Assembly (NCBI RefSeq): GCF_002234675.1
Contig: NC_019880.2
Coordinates: 13,939,756-14,003,755, forward strand
Source of the DNA: Oryzias latipes
Taxonomy: Eukaryota; Chordata; Actinopteri; Beloniformes; Adrianichthyidae
Length of the DNA stretch: 64,000 nt
Reading direction: 5' to 3'
Below, piece after piece: positions 12,605 to 24,900 of this stretch. The position numbers were made by a program, and so were the translations under genes. How positions within the stretch are numbered: the stretch's first letter is position 1; each line of letters starts with the position of its first letter. Under the pieces are notes generated by a model, which saw nothing but the letters and a program-made list of their open reading frames with translations, did no database searches and was not told the origin of the DNA.

Positions 12605-14116
12605 AGTCATTCAATAAAATATCTTTAATAGATATTAACATATTTTACACATCACAGCTCAGTGGAAACAGATGACATGCGTTTACACAGTTCATAATAA
12701 AGGGCAAAAGGGCAAATCTGCTGTTTTAGGGACCTGGGACTGATTTTTTTTTTTTGTTTAAAGAGTCCGGCTCAAACCATTGCCCCCCCCCCAACCCCCC
12801 CCCCCCCCCCACACACACACCTTTCTTGACATTTTTCTCTGCTTGCCAGTAAAACAAAATATATAAAAAATGACAGTAAAAAAAAACCACGATTTAAGGT
12901 GCAAATTTTGATGATTAGTAAATTCTTCCTATTTACATCTGCACAGTGTCTTCAGGTATGAAAATGAAAAAAAAGGATCATTTGATTATCATATGGACCA
13001 TTTTTATGTGGGATTTTCAAAGTAAAACTGAGGGAAATGAAGGAGTTTCAGGAATTATACCGTATCTCACTACATCATACACTAGACCGTACCGCTTTAA
13101 TTTAATCTGACAACTACAATTCAGATTGAGGCAATTGTGCATGCTGAGGAATTAATTACATCTTGTCAACACTAGGTGGCACTGTTTATCCATTCACTGC
13201 AGCAAGCAAGGCATTTTTGTTTAAGGTACAAAGAAAAAAACGCATAAAGGCTCACAGAGTGTTCATTAATATTTTTGTTTTTCTTATTAGCTTTTGAAAT
13301 ATAGGATAAACTTTGTTTAATATAGGAAAACAGCGCCGACAAGTAGATGAATTTACCTGCATGTGGCCTTTTTTTTTTTACCTTTTGTCATTAATCCTCC
13401 TCAGATTATTATTTCCTGAGAGGGAAAGAGAAAAATAGTTGTTTAAATCAAATATTTAAAATAATCTTTATTATATTTGTATACTTTATGGCACTCACTA
13501 TGATTTTATACGATATATGTTCTGTTCTCATCTTTCAACCGTTCAAACTCTTGCATAATTCTTTTTGACACAGGACGTCTGTGTCCTTCCACTCAAAAGG
13601 GACATCTTATCCTAGCTCGTTTTTCCTTTAGGTTACTAATACAAAAATAAGACATTTTTATTCACTGAAATTGAAAAAATTAAATAATGCCTTAACACCA
13701 AAGAATGTAATTGAATAAAGTATCAGCTGCTTCACACTGTTTTCCAACTCCTGAAAAGCACATTTTAATTTGACTGAAAGGATCTTGATTAGAGATGAGA
13801 AGCTAACAAGGACAGTGTTGCTTCTCCTGACATGCAGGGGGCATCAGGGGTCCGATCTGACCCAGAGCGGTACAGGTTTAATGGGAGTGCATGCAGATTA
13901 ATCTGGCACACAATTAAAAGCTCTTTTCTTCCCTTTTTTGCATTTCATGGTGACTGTTTCACAGCAAAACAAAGTTAGAATGGAAATTAATCGACGTTGG
14001 GACTGGTTTGTACAAACCCAAGGACAACTGTGTCAGTAAGATCAGCACTGAAGTTGAAACGAGCTTGAGCAGTGGTTAAACTCCCAAAGCAGAAGAGGGG
14101 ACGACACCTCTGTGCG
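12605..14116 (-). other. sipa1l1: presumed sipa1l1 3' UTR
   Basis: AT-rich non-coding sequence after the stop codon. An ATTAAA hexamer (plus-strand TTTAAT, 12625-12630) near a T-rich end at 12605-12650 is the most plausible distal poly(A) signal; upstream AATAAA copies (for example plus-strand TTTATT near 13466 and 13653) could be used instead. It includes the long G-run described separately. The boundary is inferred and needs transcript data. Confidence 0.4.
12782..12823. repeat. C-homopolymer tract (G-run on the sipa1l1 strand) plus AC repeat
   Basis: Two C runs (about 10 and 17) separated by AA, followed by (AC)4-5. If the sipa1l1 3' UTR extends to 12605, its RNA would carry two long G runs. 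Homopolymer length in the assembly is uncertain. Confidence 0.9.
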
Positions 14117-14260
14117 TCAGTTCATATCAATCGTGTTGAAGACCCACTCTGTGAACTTCTTCAGCTTAGCTGAGGCGCTGTACGACTCCTCCAGGAGGCG
14201 CTGGTTGTCTTCCCTCAAACTCTGGATCTGAGCCTGTAAGGAGGCCTTGGCATCCTTTTC
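14117..14260 (-). CDS. sipa1l1: sipa1l1 last coding exon (C-terminal coiled coil and stop)
   Basis: 48 codons including TGA at 14119-14117. It encodes [19 protein letters not shown] and [13 protein letters not shown], then [14 protein letters not shown], which is the conserved SIPA1L1 C-terminus. Together with exon 14392-14470 ([16 protein letters not shown]) it forms a short leucine-rich coiled coil. The acceptor is CATCAG at 14261-14266. Confidence 0.94.
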   Translation of the reverse strand, partial: EKDAKASLQAQIQSLREDNQRLLEESYSASAKLKKFTEWVFNTIDMN

Positions 14261-15881
14261 CTGATGGAAGCAAAGACGCGTCAGCTACGACATCCTCTGG
14301 ATGCATTTTTGACCTCCTAAATGTTATTAAGCTCTCCCATAACAACTTTTGTGTGCATCAAACAAGATGGGTGGAGTAAAAAACAGCAGACCTTATTCAG
14401 GTCCTCCTGCAGCGCTTTGACCATGGACTCCAGCTGGTCAACTTTCCCCAATAAGATGGCTGGAGTCTCTCTGAAAAGGAAAATTGAGATCTCATCAACT
14501 CAGCCATTCACTACAGGTAATTCTCTACCGTAAGTCAACTCATTCCCAAATGAGGAAAGATCTGGGTCTAAATGTGTATGATCTTCCACTATGATCTTTA
14601 AAAAGTCACATAAAAGAAAACTGAGGGCTGTAGGCTGTGGCTGGAGGCTCCTTACCCTGGCAGAGGCTGTCTAGGGGGAGCTGCCTGAGGCTCAGCCTGC
14701 TGAGGGATGGCAGCTGCCATGGCTTCAGCAGTGGAGTCCTCCTCTTGGGCTGTTAGAAAAGCCAGCCGCTGTTCTACAATGGAAAACGTGAAAAATAGGG
14801 ATTTCCTCTGATGAGTATAGAGGTGACAGCAAAGGCACTGAAAACAGGAGGTTTGCTTACCTTCAAAAGCTTTGGCTGCATCCACCAGGTGAGCCCAGTC
14901 AAGTGGGCCATCCACCCCGGCATCGGGCAGAGGCATGAGGGAAGGATCCTGCTGCTGCTGCTGCTGCTGCCTTTTTTTCTCCTTCTCAAGCTCTGAACTC
15001 TGGGATGCAGACAGGTCTCCTGGAGGAACAAGAGAGTAAAAGCACCAGCGGGATCTGTAATTAGCATTTTATCTGCTCGCTATGGAGAAAAAAAATAACC
15101 CGCAAACATTCATGTGGTTTAATTAACAAAATTGGGATTCACCGAGGGATTTGTGTGATGCTCGGCGGGTTGACCCGTGGCGGGTTGTGGGAGAGCGGGG
15201 CAAGGTGGAGCAGGTAAACAGAAGGTCAGAGGTCTCGTGCGGACCACTCGAGGACGTTTCCCTCTGTCCGCCGTAAATGCTCTCATCTGAAAGCGTCCTC
15301 TGAAGAGATCGACGGCTGGGTGGGGGACCAGGGAACGGCGGCTGTATAAAGAAATGAAAAGGAATCAGTTCTCAGGTGGGAACTCACCTGAAAAGTGGCA
15401 AGTCCCTGCATGTTCTGCAGAAGACACCTTGGTCACTTCTTCTTCCTCCTCATGACCCCGAAAAAACTGAAATGATCTCAACAATTCTCATCCTGTTCTG
15501 GATAAGCTCCTCTCAAACTGTTAGAGAAGTTGAATTTTTTTTCTTGCTTTTTAAAGCTAATAAAAAAGTGCAATAAAAAAGCATGTTTTTATTTGAACAA
15601 CTTTAGAGTTTAATTGTAGAAACAAATTACTTTAACCACCGTCCAGTAATTTTTTATATCATATTTTTTAACATATAAGACAACTTTGTTACTTTGGCTA
15701 CTTGCTATTTAATCAGAACTATATTGACTTTAAATTTAAATTTCAAATTAGTTCAAAAAATTCATGTGAAAAAGGTCAACGATCCTCTTTCTGTTAATAT
15801 AATAACTGATTAAACCCAATACTTGAAATATTTATTTATGATCTGATAGCTGGTAATATTTTTAAAGGATAGCAACATTGA

Positions 15882-15937
<56 letters not shown>

Positions 15938-18900
15938 TTATTCTTGAAGCAGCATTTTATTGGATAATTAAGTCTTTTCTTCATTTTCTGGGAATATTTT
16001 AATAATTTATAAATACTTTTAGTTGAACTTTAACATCTCTGAATTGGTTTTATAAATTGTGGTATTACATTTTTTTATTTTTTCCTACTTACCATCTGGA
16101 GATTATTAAAAAAAACTGCATATTTAAGGCTTTCACATATATTTTTGTTTGTGGAATTTTTTTTTTAAAATCTAGTAGATCAGGCACCAGATTAGAATTA
16201 AACACTATTTTATATTGTTTTAATGTTTGCCAACTCCTATTTGGGTTTTACATTTAACTCAGATTACAGACACTCCAATTTAAAGCTGCAGTCTTTATTT
16301 GTTTTGCTTGTAGAGCATTTTACGCCGCCTCAGATTGATCCTCCCCCTCAAAAAACATCAGACTTAAATTAGTATGAGGGAGGGAAGCACGTTCCTCTGT
16401 ACCTTCTCTTCCGTCGTGGTGGGTGGAGGGCTGTCAAGCGTGATGAGCTTCTTCAAGTCTTCTTCCAGGCTGGATTTGGCCGTCTGCCGATGGGGCGAAT
16501 GACAGCCACGGAGATTGGCTCTTAGCTGGGGTGGACCCCCCAGCAGGCCATCACTCGGGTGCCGTCTGGGAACAAAAAGCACAGAAGCACTTCAGCTGAG
16601 AACACATGAATCAAGCAGCTTTCAGACCAAAGGAAAAACAAACAAATAAAAAAAGGTAAGGATTCGGTAATCTCCTACACTACCACTGGATGGCACCACA
16701 ACCCAAATCTGATCAAGCTCTCAAACTGGCTCAGCTTTTTGTGGTCAAATGTGGACGTTTCCACGGAGCAAACATCCACATTCTACAGTGCGTTACAACA
16801 TGCTGCATTTCTGACGCGTCTCACTTGCGAGTGCTGGCAAACTCGATAGAGTTCACGGAGCCGCCTGGCTTCTTCCAACCGATGAGGTACTTGGAGGTTG
16901 CTCCCTGTCGAGGGTAGAAGCTTTTCGTCCCGGGGGACTGCAGGTTCTGTGACATGTTTGCAGCAGCTCCCTCTGCAGCCTCCCCCTGAACCACCAGACC
17001 TTCTGAGTGACCAGAACTGGTGAAATAAAAGACGAACGAAGGTGACTACTTTTAATCAGCTGTTAAACATATTTTTAGGATTAAATCAAAAGCAATTTCG
17101 CCATGTTTTTAGGACAACACAAACATAAAAAACCTTCAATAAGCTCATCCAATCCACTCCAACTATAACTGATTTTGTAAACAGAAAGCGGGGCACTATG
17201 TCCTTGCACGTCATGTTCAGCTCTATCCAGTATTTTTTTTTATAATGAGTGAGATGAAAGCTTATATTTTTATACTAAGATCTGCGCCTGTGGAGCGTGC
17301 AGGCGCGTGTGCGCACTGCAAAACAAAGCCCGCAGAGTAGCAAGCTTTTAGAAGTCGGTTATTTCTGTCTAAGCGAGAAAAAGACAAGGAGGAAAGATTT
17401 ATTTGATTTTAAGGAAGCAGGATTCAGAGAAGGGTGGTGGTGGCGGAGCTCACTGTCTGCATTTCTAGCAGCTTCAAACGGATCTTTGTGCTCCATTTCT
17501 CCCATAGATAACCATGAGATGGAAACGCATCCAAATGCAAAGCCACTCCTCGCAGAGATTTCTTTTTAATAAACTGCAGAGCTTTTGGATTTTTATGCTG
17601 AGGATCAGGACTAAAATAAACCAGCTAGCGCTTAATGAAACATTGGAGAAAGGGAATATGTTCTACAAAACTTGATTGGCAAAACGCCAACACACCTGGA
17701 CGGGGAGGGGGCATCACCTAGGCTGTATGAGCCCCCATCAGGACCCCCCAGGTACACGGCCGAGCTTTTAGTTGGAATCTCACTGCCACACGCCGCTACG
17801 ACAGGAGCGTCCGGAGTGGGAGGTGAAGCGCTCTTGGCTCCAGGGCTGCTCGCCACAGACTCCTCCCATGGCACTTTCTCCTTGGCCCGGAAGGCAGCAG
17901 TAGAAGAAGCTGTGCTGCTTTGAGTGGCAGTGAGGGAGGAGGCATCGATGCCGCTGTCTGTGGACGTGCCCTGCAGGTACCCGTTGAGCTCCAGATCACT
18001 CTGCACTCCCGAATGGGAGCCAACTTCGTACCACTTCTCATCACTGTGTGCAGAGCTGGAAGCATTGCTGGACAGCGTGTTACTGCTCGACTGGCTGGAG
18101 GAATAGGGACCATCGGCCTGTTAGGATGAGAGACATTCAGAAATCAAACCTTGTCATTTCGGGGTCGTCTATCTGGAGTTGGCAGACTCATAAGTATCAT
18201 AAAGATGGGTTATTATTCAACTGTTTAAAGCTAGTACTGTATTTTTGGGAGTATAAGTGGCAGTTTTCTGCATAGTTTGGCTGAGGGTGTGACTTATACT
18301 CAGGTGTGCCTTATATTAAATTTTTTATTTTTTAAATAAAAAGGCTTCTATTTTTGTTATTTTCTCACTAACAGCCACTACAGGGCACTGTAGGTGTATC
18401 AGTAAACAGCAACACAGAAGTAGTGCTGCTCAGTCTGATTAGCGGGTGGAGTCTAAAACTCCACCTGCTGGATGTCACAACATGGAGGAGAATCTCATCA
18501 TTCTCCTCCTGAATTTTAAAAGAATTTTTCTTATTTGTATCGAAACAATAACAAAAAGATCCTCTATTTTGTTTCTTCCTTTTTTGTTCCCCCTCCTTGA
18601 TTAATGCAGGACAGCAAGTTGTCAAACTGGGTCACAGAGACGGCCGTCATTCAGACACAGCTTCTGAACGATCTCATGAACCTAGACATGGAGACATGTT
18701 TAATGCTTTAGTAGAGCTCTTCAAAATAAATGAATAAACCAGATTTCTCAGCGTCACCCACGTCTTCCATGTATTGTGAATGAGAAATGCAGTCAGTGCT
18801 TCCATGTAGCGCTGAGGCTATAGGCTGTGTCACACTATGCAGCATTTGCGTGTGAATGAAAATTGGTCATACGTGAATATATGTGAAAAAAGTGAGAAAA

Positions 18901-21900
18901 CGATTGTGGTCTTTACATGAAATCTTCAAATATGCATCCCGAATTTACCACGTCAAAACCACGGAAGAAGTACGACAAAACCACGCAAAGAACATGTTTA
19001 CCCGCACTTCATTAAATTTCTTCACTATGACATTCAGGGCACTGGGCAGAAATCCCATCGCATCAACACCATGGTCATCACCCGCGATGCTTTGTTTCAA
19101 TTAAACACGAACGATGAACACAAGAAACACTTGGGAATAACGTATATCGCACATGTATCACAAAACACTGAAGTTCATATGTGGGCAATGCGCTAAATGT
19201 AGGCAGTGGTAGCGTGACACGGCCTTAAAAACTCTTGATGGTAGCTCCTCCCACATGCGTCTGGATTATCTAGTTAATAAATACATTTTTGGACAAGAAT
19301 CAAGCAGTGAGAGGCGGGGGGCACCATTTCGATGGGTAAATTGGACTCGGTGTGAACACATTGTACTGGGCTTGGTGGAGTTGTTCAGAAGCGACTTGTA
19401 AACGATTTTTTCTTCTTTATTACGTTTTTTTCTTTTGCTGCTGCGACTTATACTTAGGAGAGACTGGTGCAGAAAATACGCTATTTAAAAACTGTCCACT
19501 TCATGATCAATAGGCTCCTCTGATCATTAATTTCTAATTATTTCTCACCTTAGTGTTCTTGTTAGGAGATACACGGCTGCTCTGATCTGATGGCTGGAGT
19601 CGAGGAATCGTTACCTTGGACACCCCAGTGTCTGGAAAATGTAAGTAAGTTAGGATGGACACATGCAAACAGTCATGTATTTTGTTTCAACTTTGAGTTA
19701 TGCTCACCCGAGCTCACTTTGTCTCCTAGTCTGCTACATAAATCCCCCTCGCCACTCCGGATCCATCCAACGCCAGTGCTCGAGCTTGCTTTCATGCCGT
19801 TGACCCCGTCGCCGGCTGCCTGACGCACAAACGACGCAGGCGACTGGCAGTTGTTGTTAAACCTGAAGCACAAAGGAACATCTCCAGTTATCCACCAATA
19901 GACTTTAACAAACTCCCAAAGTTTAGTCTGCACCCATGAGGCCAAAGCCTGTCAAAGATTACCCATCAGGCATGGACTTCTGTCTCCAGTGGCTGGAGCT
20001 GATGGTTTCTGCGTAGGGCAGGTTGGAGGGGGTGCTAGTGTTGTGCAGTGTGTGACCCATTACAATGGAACAGGCCAGAGCGTAGTTGTCATTCCCAGGG
20101 GAATATCTGCGAGGATACATATGGATGACATTAAGGACATATGTTGCAACCAGCCAGATGGCGATTCCGTCTGTCTCTCTGTTATATAACAGCAGCAGTG
20201 ATCATCCCGTGACCTTTTCGGGTTCAGAGGTCGACCGTCACTGGAAACACTGCGGGGAATGGCAGCAGAGTTGCGTTCGCTGAGGTCTGCAGGCGGTGCT
20301 TTGATCAGAGTTCCTGCTGTGCCAGCGGCGCGGGTTTGCGGGCTGGATGAGGTCCGTGGCCACTTGCCGTTGCTGTTAGCTGGCCGGAAGGGGAACTTTA
20401 ACTCATAGGGCATTCCTTCTTTGTGGTTTTTATAATCAACCAGGGGCATGTGGTAAATCTCTGAGCAGCCTCTGTTAGACAATCACAAAGAGTCATTAGA
20501 GAAACACCGTGCTCCTTCAGCTCAATCTCCACCTCCAGTGTCAACCATACCTGCGTGGTGTGGAGTCATCGTGGGGAGGAATGATCACCACCTTGACTGT
20601 GACAGACGTTCGGAGCAGGTCTATCATCTGCTCGTGGGACAGCGACGCCACTGAGACCTTGCAGATCTCCACTAGTCGGCTGCCCTGCCTCAGCCCAGCC
20701 TGCCAGGCATAACCGTACGGCTCCACCTCCGCTACGATACCCTCAAAGTTAACGTGAAAGCCCAACTGGCCCAAGGCATTGCGGCGTAGAGTCATCTCTG
20801 TGGTCTGACTGCCCTTGGTCAACAGCTGCAGAGAAAATAAAGAAATTCAGTTATTTTGCAGTTGCAGATACTTAAGTTTTAGACAGCAGTGAACTGATTT
20901 TGGTCAGTTTTCTTACTAAGGTCTGAGTTTTGCAAAAAAAAAACTTTTTAGTAAAATTCTTAAATTTATTTGAACTGCCATTTCAGCTTGTTACATAGTA
21001 AGCATTTTAGGTACATTTTTAAATGTTATGAAGGAGATTTTTATTTTAATCATTTTAAAGGAACAGGAATATCTTTGTTTCAAAATATTCTGATGTAAGT
21101 AATCAAGTTATCTTACAGTTTCATCTATTCAGGTGTTAAACTGAACACTGAATTAAGGATTATTTGACTCTTTTCCCCGCCTATCTTCCTAGATATATGG
21201 ACCATTCAGAAGAAAAAATTAATCAACTTTCTGGTTTATTATTAATTTTGTCGTTTCATATAAAGTGTTTACTTGTTTGGACGTGCGTTCTAAAAATAAC
21301 CTGTAGTAAAATAAGTGAAATTTGCAGGGTAGTTATTTATTTATTTTTTACAATTATTACTGATGTTTTAAGGCTGTAAAACCCCCCTCACAACACAGTT
21401 TCTAAACTTTTCTAGATTAGAAATGAACATTTTCACACTTTTCTCTCTCGTTTAAACTCTTAAAATTCAAACCTTTAAAGGAAAATAAGTCCAGTTTTAT
21501 AGAATGAAAACAAAGATGTATGTAGATTTGGGAAGCTGAACAAATTCTGCACAGGAGACGTAGAACAGAGATGATTGACAAGGTCTACAGCCAATCAGGG
21601 CAAGGAAAAGGAAAGAAGAAAAAAAAACAGTAAAATAGCAAGAATGCGAATGGTGGACCAGAATATAGCAAGGGACCAGTGTATTAGTGTCCTTGAGCAA
21701 GATATTGGAACCCTATCATCTTTTGTTTGTTTGTTTAAGTCTTAACGGAAAAAAACAACAAATTATAAAGGTAATGCAAGTTACCTTACCTTTACAGAGA
21801 CAGATTTATTTTTAGATCTAAAGAACCACTTTTTTAAATTTTTTATTTAAATGTTTCCGATTCAACCTTAGATTTCTTACCTTCAAAGTTCTTCTGGTAG

Positions 21901-24900
21901 TCAATAAATAAAAAAACAAAAATAAAACTTCAGGTTGATTTAGGTACCATTACAGCCTTAAAGGGAAAATCCTATTTAGAAGGTGTTGAGAATACCACTC
22001 AGCATTTTGCTTTTCTGTAATAATGTCTTAAATTTTGCCTATTTTGCCACCATCAAAGTCCTGTTTCTGTGTGGGACCTTTCCAGAGAACAGCTCAAGTA
22101 TACATAGATATATCACTGCCATTCAGAGTTCTGGATGACTGACCTCCAGTCTTTTTACAACCTCTCCAAAGTCCTCGGTGTTGTTATTGATGGAGCGCAG
22201 TGACACGCTCTCTCCACGCTCATAGTAGATCTTCATGGAGGCGGGACTCCCCGTTGACCAACCGATCACATCCCGAGTGGCGCAGTTAAACACGACCACT
22301 TTGGCCTCCTGATCCAGCAGGATGATGAAGTCGTTGGAAATGGCCAGCAGGCACTCGCGCTCAGCCCCTGCTACCTGGTCCTCAGCGTGCACCTGCCAGG
22401 TTATGGCGCCCAGACTCCGCAGCTCCGCCCCGCTATACGGGCGCAGCTTCTCCCGTCGTTTGTGGGCCAGTGAGATAAAGGGGAACTTTGACGTTGGTTC
22501 CACCGGTGTGCTGGTCACGTGACGCTCAGCCAAGTCTCGGAGGTACTCCTGTCGTGTGCGTGTGGCCATGGCGCCGAATTTCTCTGATTTGTAAGCGGCT
22601 TTTTCTGCGTTTATGATTTTGGCCAACAGGAAGTCCCGAAAGACAGATGACTTGGGGAAGGTCACCCCCTTGGGGATTGGAGGCCCAAAGGAGGGGACGT
22701 CCTGGGAACGCGTCACAGCAATACTGAGGAGGTAGAAGAAGAAAAAAATAACTGTATGAGGTGTAAAGAAATGTGAAATCTAAAAATGGGGGGGGGAGGG
22801 ATGAAGACAACTTCCTTTTACTTAAGCAGCAAATTAAAAGCTTTTTCAGAAATATTTAAACCAGAACAAAAGGAATCACACATTTGTCTTTGCGTCACAA
22901 AGTTGTGCAAGAACAAGTATCGTATGTGGTTTACTCCAGGTATTGTTACCTTCGACCTCTTTCAATTGTGAGAACAAAAAAGAGGTTCTTATCCCTGCAG
23001 AGGAATCTCTTCCATTGTTTCTTTCATGTCATTTGCACATAATAACTAGACTTATATTTCAATGAGTTGGACGACAGCTTTGGCTGACACAGACTTATGT
23101 GCAACCAGGATCACCGCATAACATAAACTCCAAAAAAACTGTTTTACTTCTTTCATTTTTGCAGAAACTTAAAACTAAATCAATATCTGCTCTATAAAAT
23201 AAACGCTGTCACCAGAAAAGCCCACAAATGAGCAAAAGCTATCACGCTGCACTGGATTAGTCAACATGACAATCTTGATGGTACTCTATCCCCAGCATTA
23301 AACAAATCATGCGGGCGTCCCCTGTAGGATAGATGTTGCTCCCAATGCCTGATTAGTCTTGACATAAAAATAATATACATCCAATCACACGGGACAAGCT
23401 AGCTCCCAGTGTTGTCATCCTGCCACGGTTTGCTACATCAATGTATGGAAAAGCAAGCACTGCAGCTCTAGAAGCAACCTACATTTCCTAAACAAACGTC
23501 TAGTTATGTAACACGCCTGGCTGTCCCTGTGTGACATTGATGCAGCGCTTGAAAGCAGCAGATTAGCGCTCTGATGGCCCTGGGCCTTTTACTCCTCTAA
23601 TGCTTTGGACTGGCTCAAAATGACATGAGGTTTTCTTTTTTTGTAGCATGCAAGAACAAGCAAAAATTAATCAGGTGACCCCACAAATGATAAACTCTAT
23701 TAGAAAACAAGCAACGATACAGAGAATGTTAAATATTCACAAAATAAAAGTACAATCTTGCACAAATGGATGGAAAAAGGGTAATCACTTGAAGAATAAC
23801 ATTTACAAAAGTACATGTAATCCATGTGATGTGTGTTTGCAGTAAAAACCCACTCTACTGAACACTTATGCAACCAGTTTTCCAATTTTTTGTGTCACCA
23901 CAGCCGTCACTCACTTACCTTTACTTTTATCACAAACTATCAGTTCTCCTCTGTTTGCTGCAGCAAAATATTGTCAGTCTCTGTTGTGGCTTAGATGAAT
24001 ATCCTTTGTTAAATTCTCAGGACACATCCCTTAGACCACAGCAGCCTCCTAACCAAAGGTTGATCCAGGCAAAGAATTCCAGTTTTCCCAAATCCTCAGA
24101 GAACTGCATCCTGAAAAACTCTTCTAACACTGTGCAAGTCTCTAGAAAATCTGATCCAACCCACGGAAAATTAGTAAAACTGAAACATTAAAAGTAGCTG
24201 GATTCTCCATCAGAATTGATCTTGCTCCATCTTCATTTTATCTAGAAGATGATGGGATCCGTCCACAGCACTTCAGATAAAAACAGACGAGGCCAAGTCT
24301 CCTGACCCTTCTGCACCCGAGGTGGACTGAGAGAGGACTGAGAAAGACTGCTCTTCACGGTCTCTTCCCACTCAGATGCATGTGCGGGTGAAGAGAGCTC
24401 TTTATGTGCATGGTGCTAACTCCTTCAGACCACTCCGTCTCATGCTGCCCTGAAGGCAAAGTGGCAGGCAGGGAGGGGGTGGGGGTGGGGGGTATGGGGG
24501 GTGTCCATGAGTGTGTGAAGAGAAACTCTTTGAATTAGTGTGCAAGTGAAAAAAAGTATGTGCATAAGCATGTAACTGTATGCACTGTGTGCAAATGGGA
24601 ATACGAATGGGGTAACATGGAGGAACAGGAGCAAGGAAGTAACTGGGAGCAACTATGTGTGTATAATGTGTGTAGAAAGTCAGTGTGCAGTGGAGTGGCA
24701 CAGAATAAGCAATGCAGACACATAGTTTGATCATCACAAGGTCAGGAAGGAGCTGGAGAAGAGTACCAACATCAATGCAAACCGTTACTGCACAAACAGT
24801 AGAAGCAAAAGAAAGGAGGGCATGAGCGGAGCAGCAGAATGGCCTTTAAACACAATGCCTTGGAGTCAAAGCTTTTGTCTTAATGCTACTGCAGCAAAAC

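Noticed and set aside
17672-17923. Plus-strand open frame opposite a sipa1l1 exon
   Set aside because: It is the antisense shadow of the 422-nt coding exon 17696-18117.
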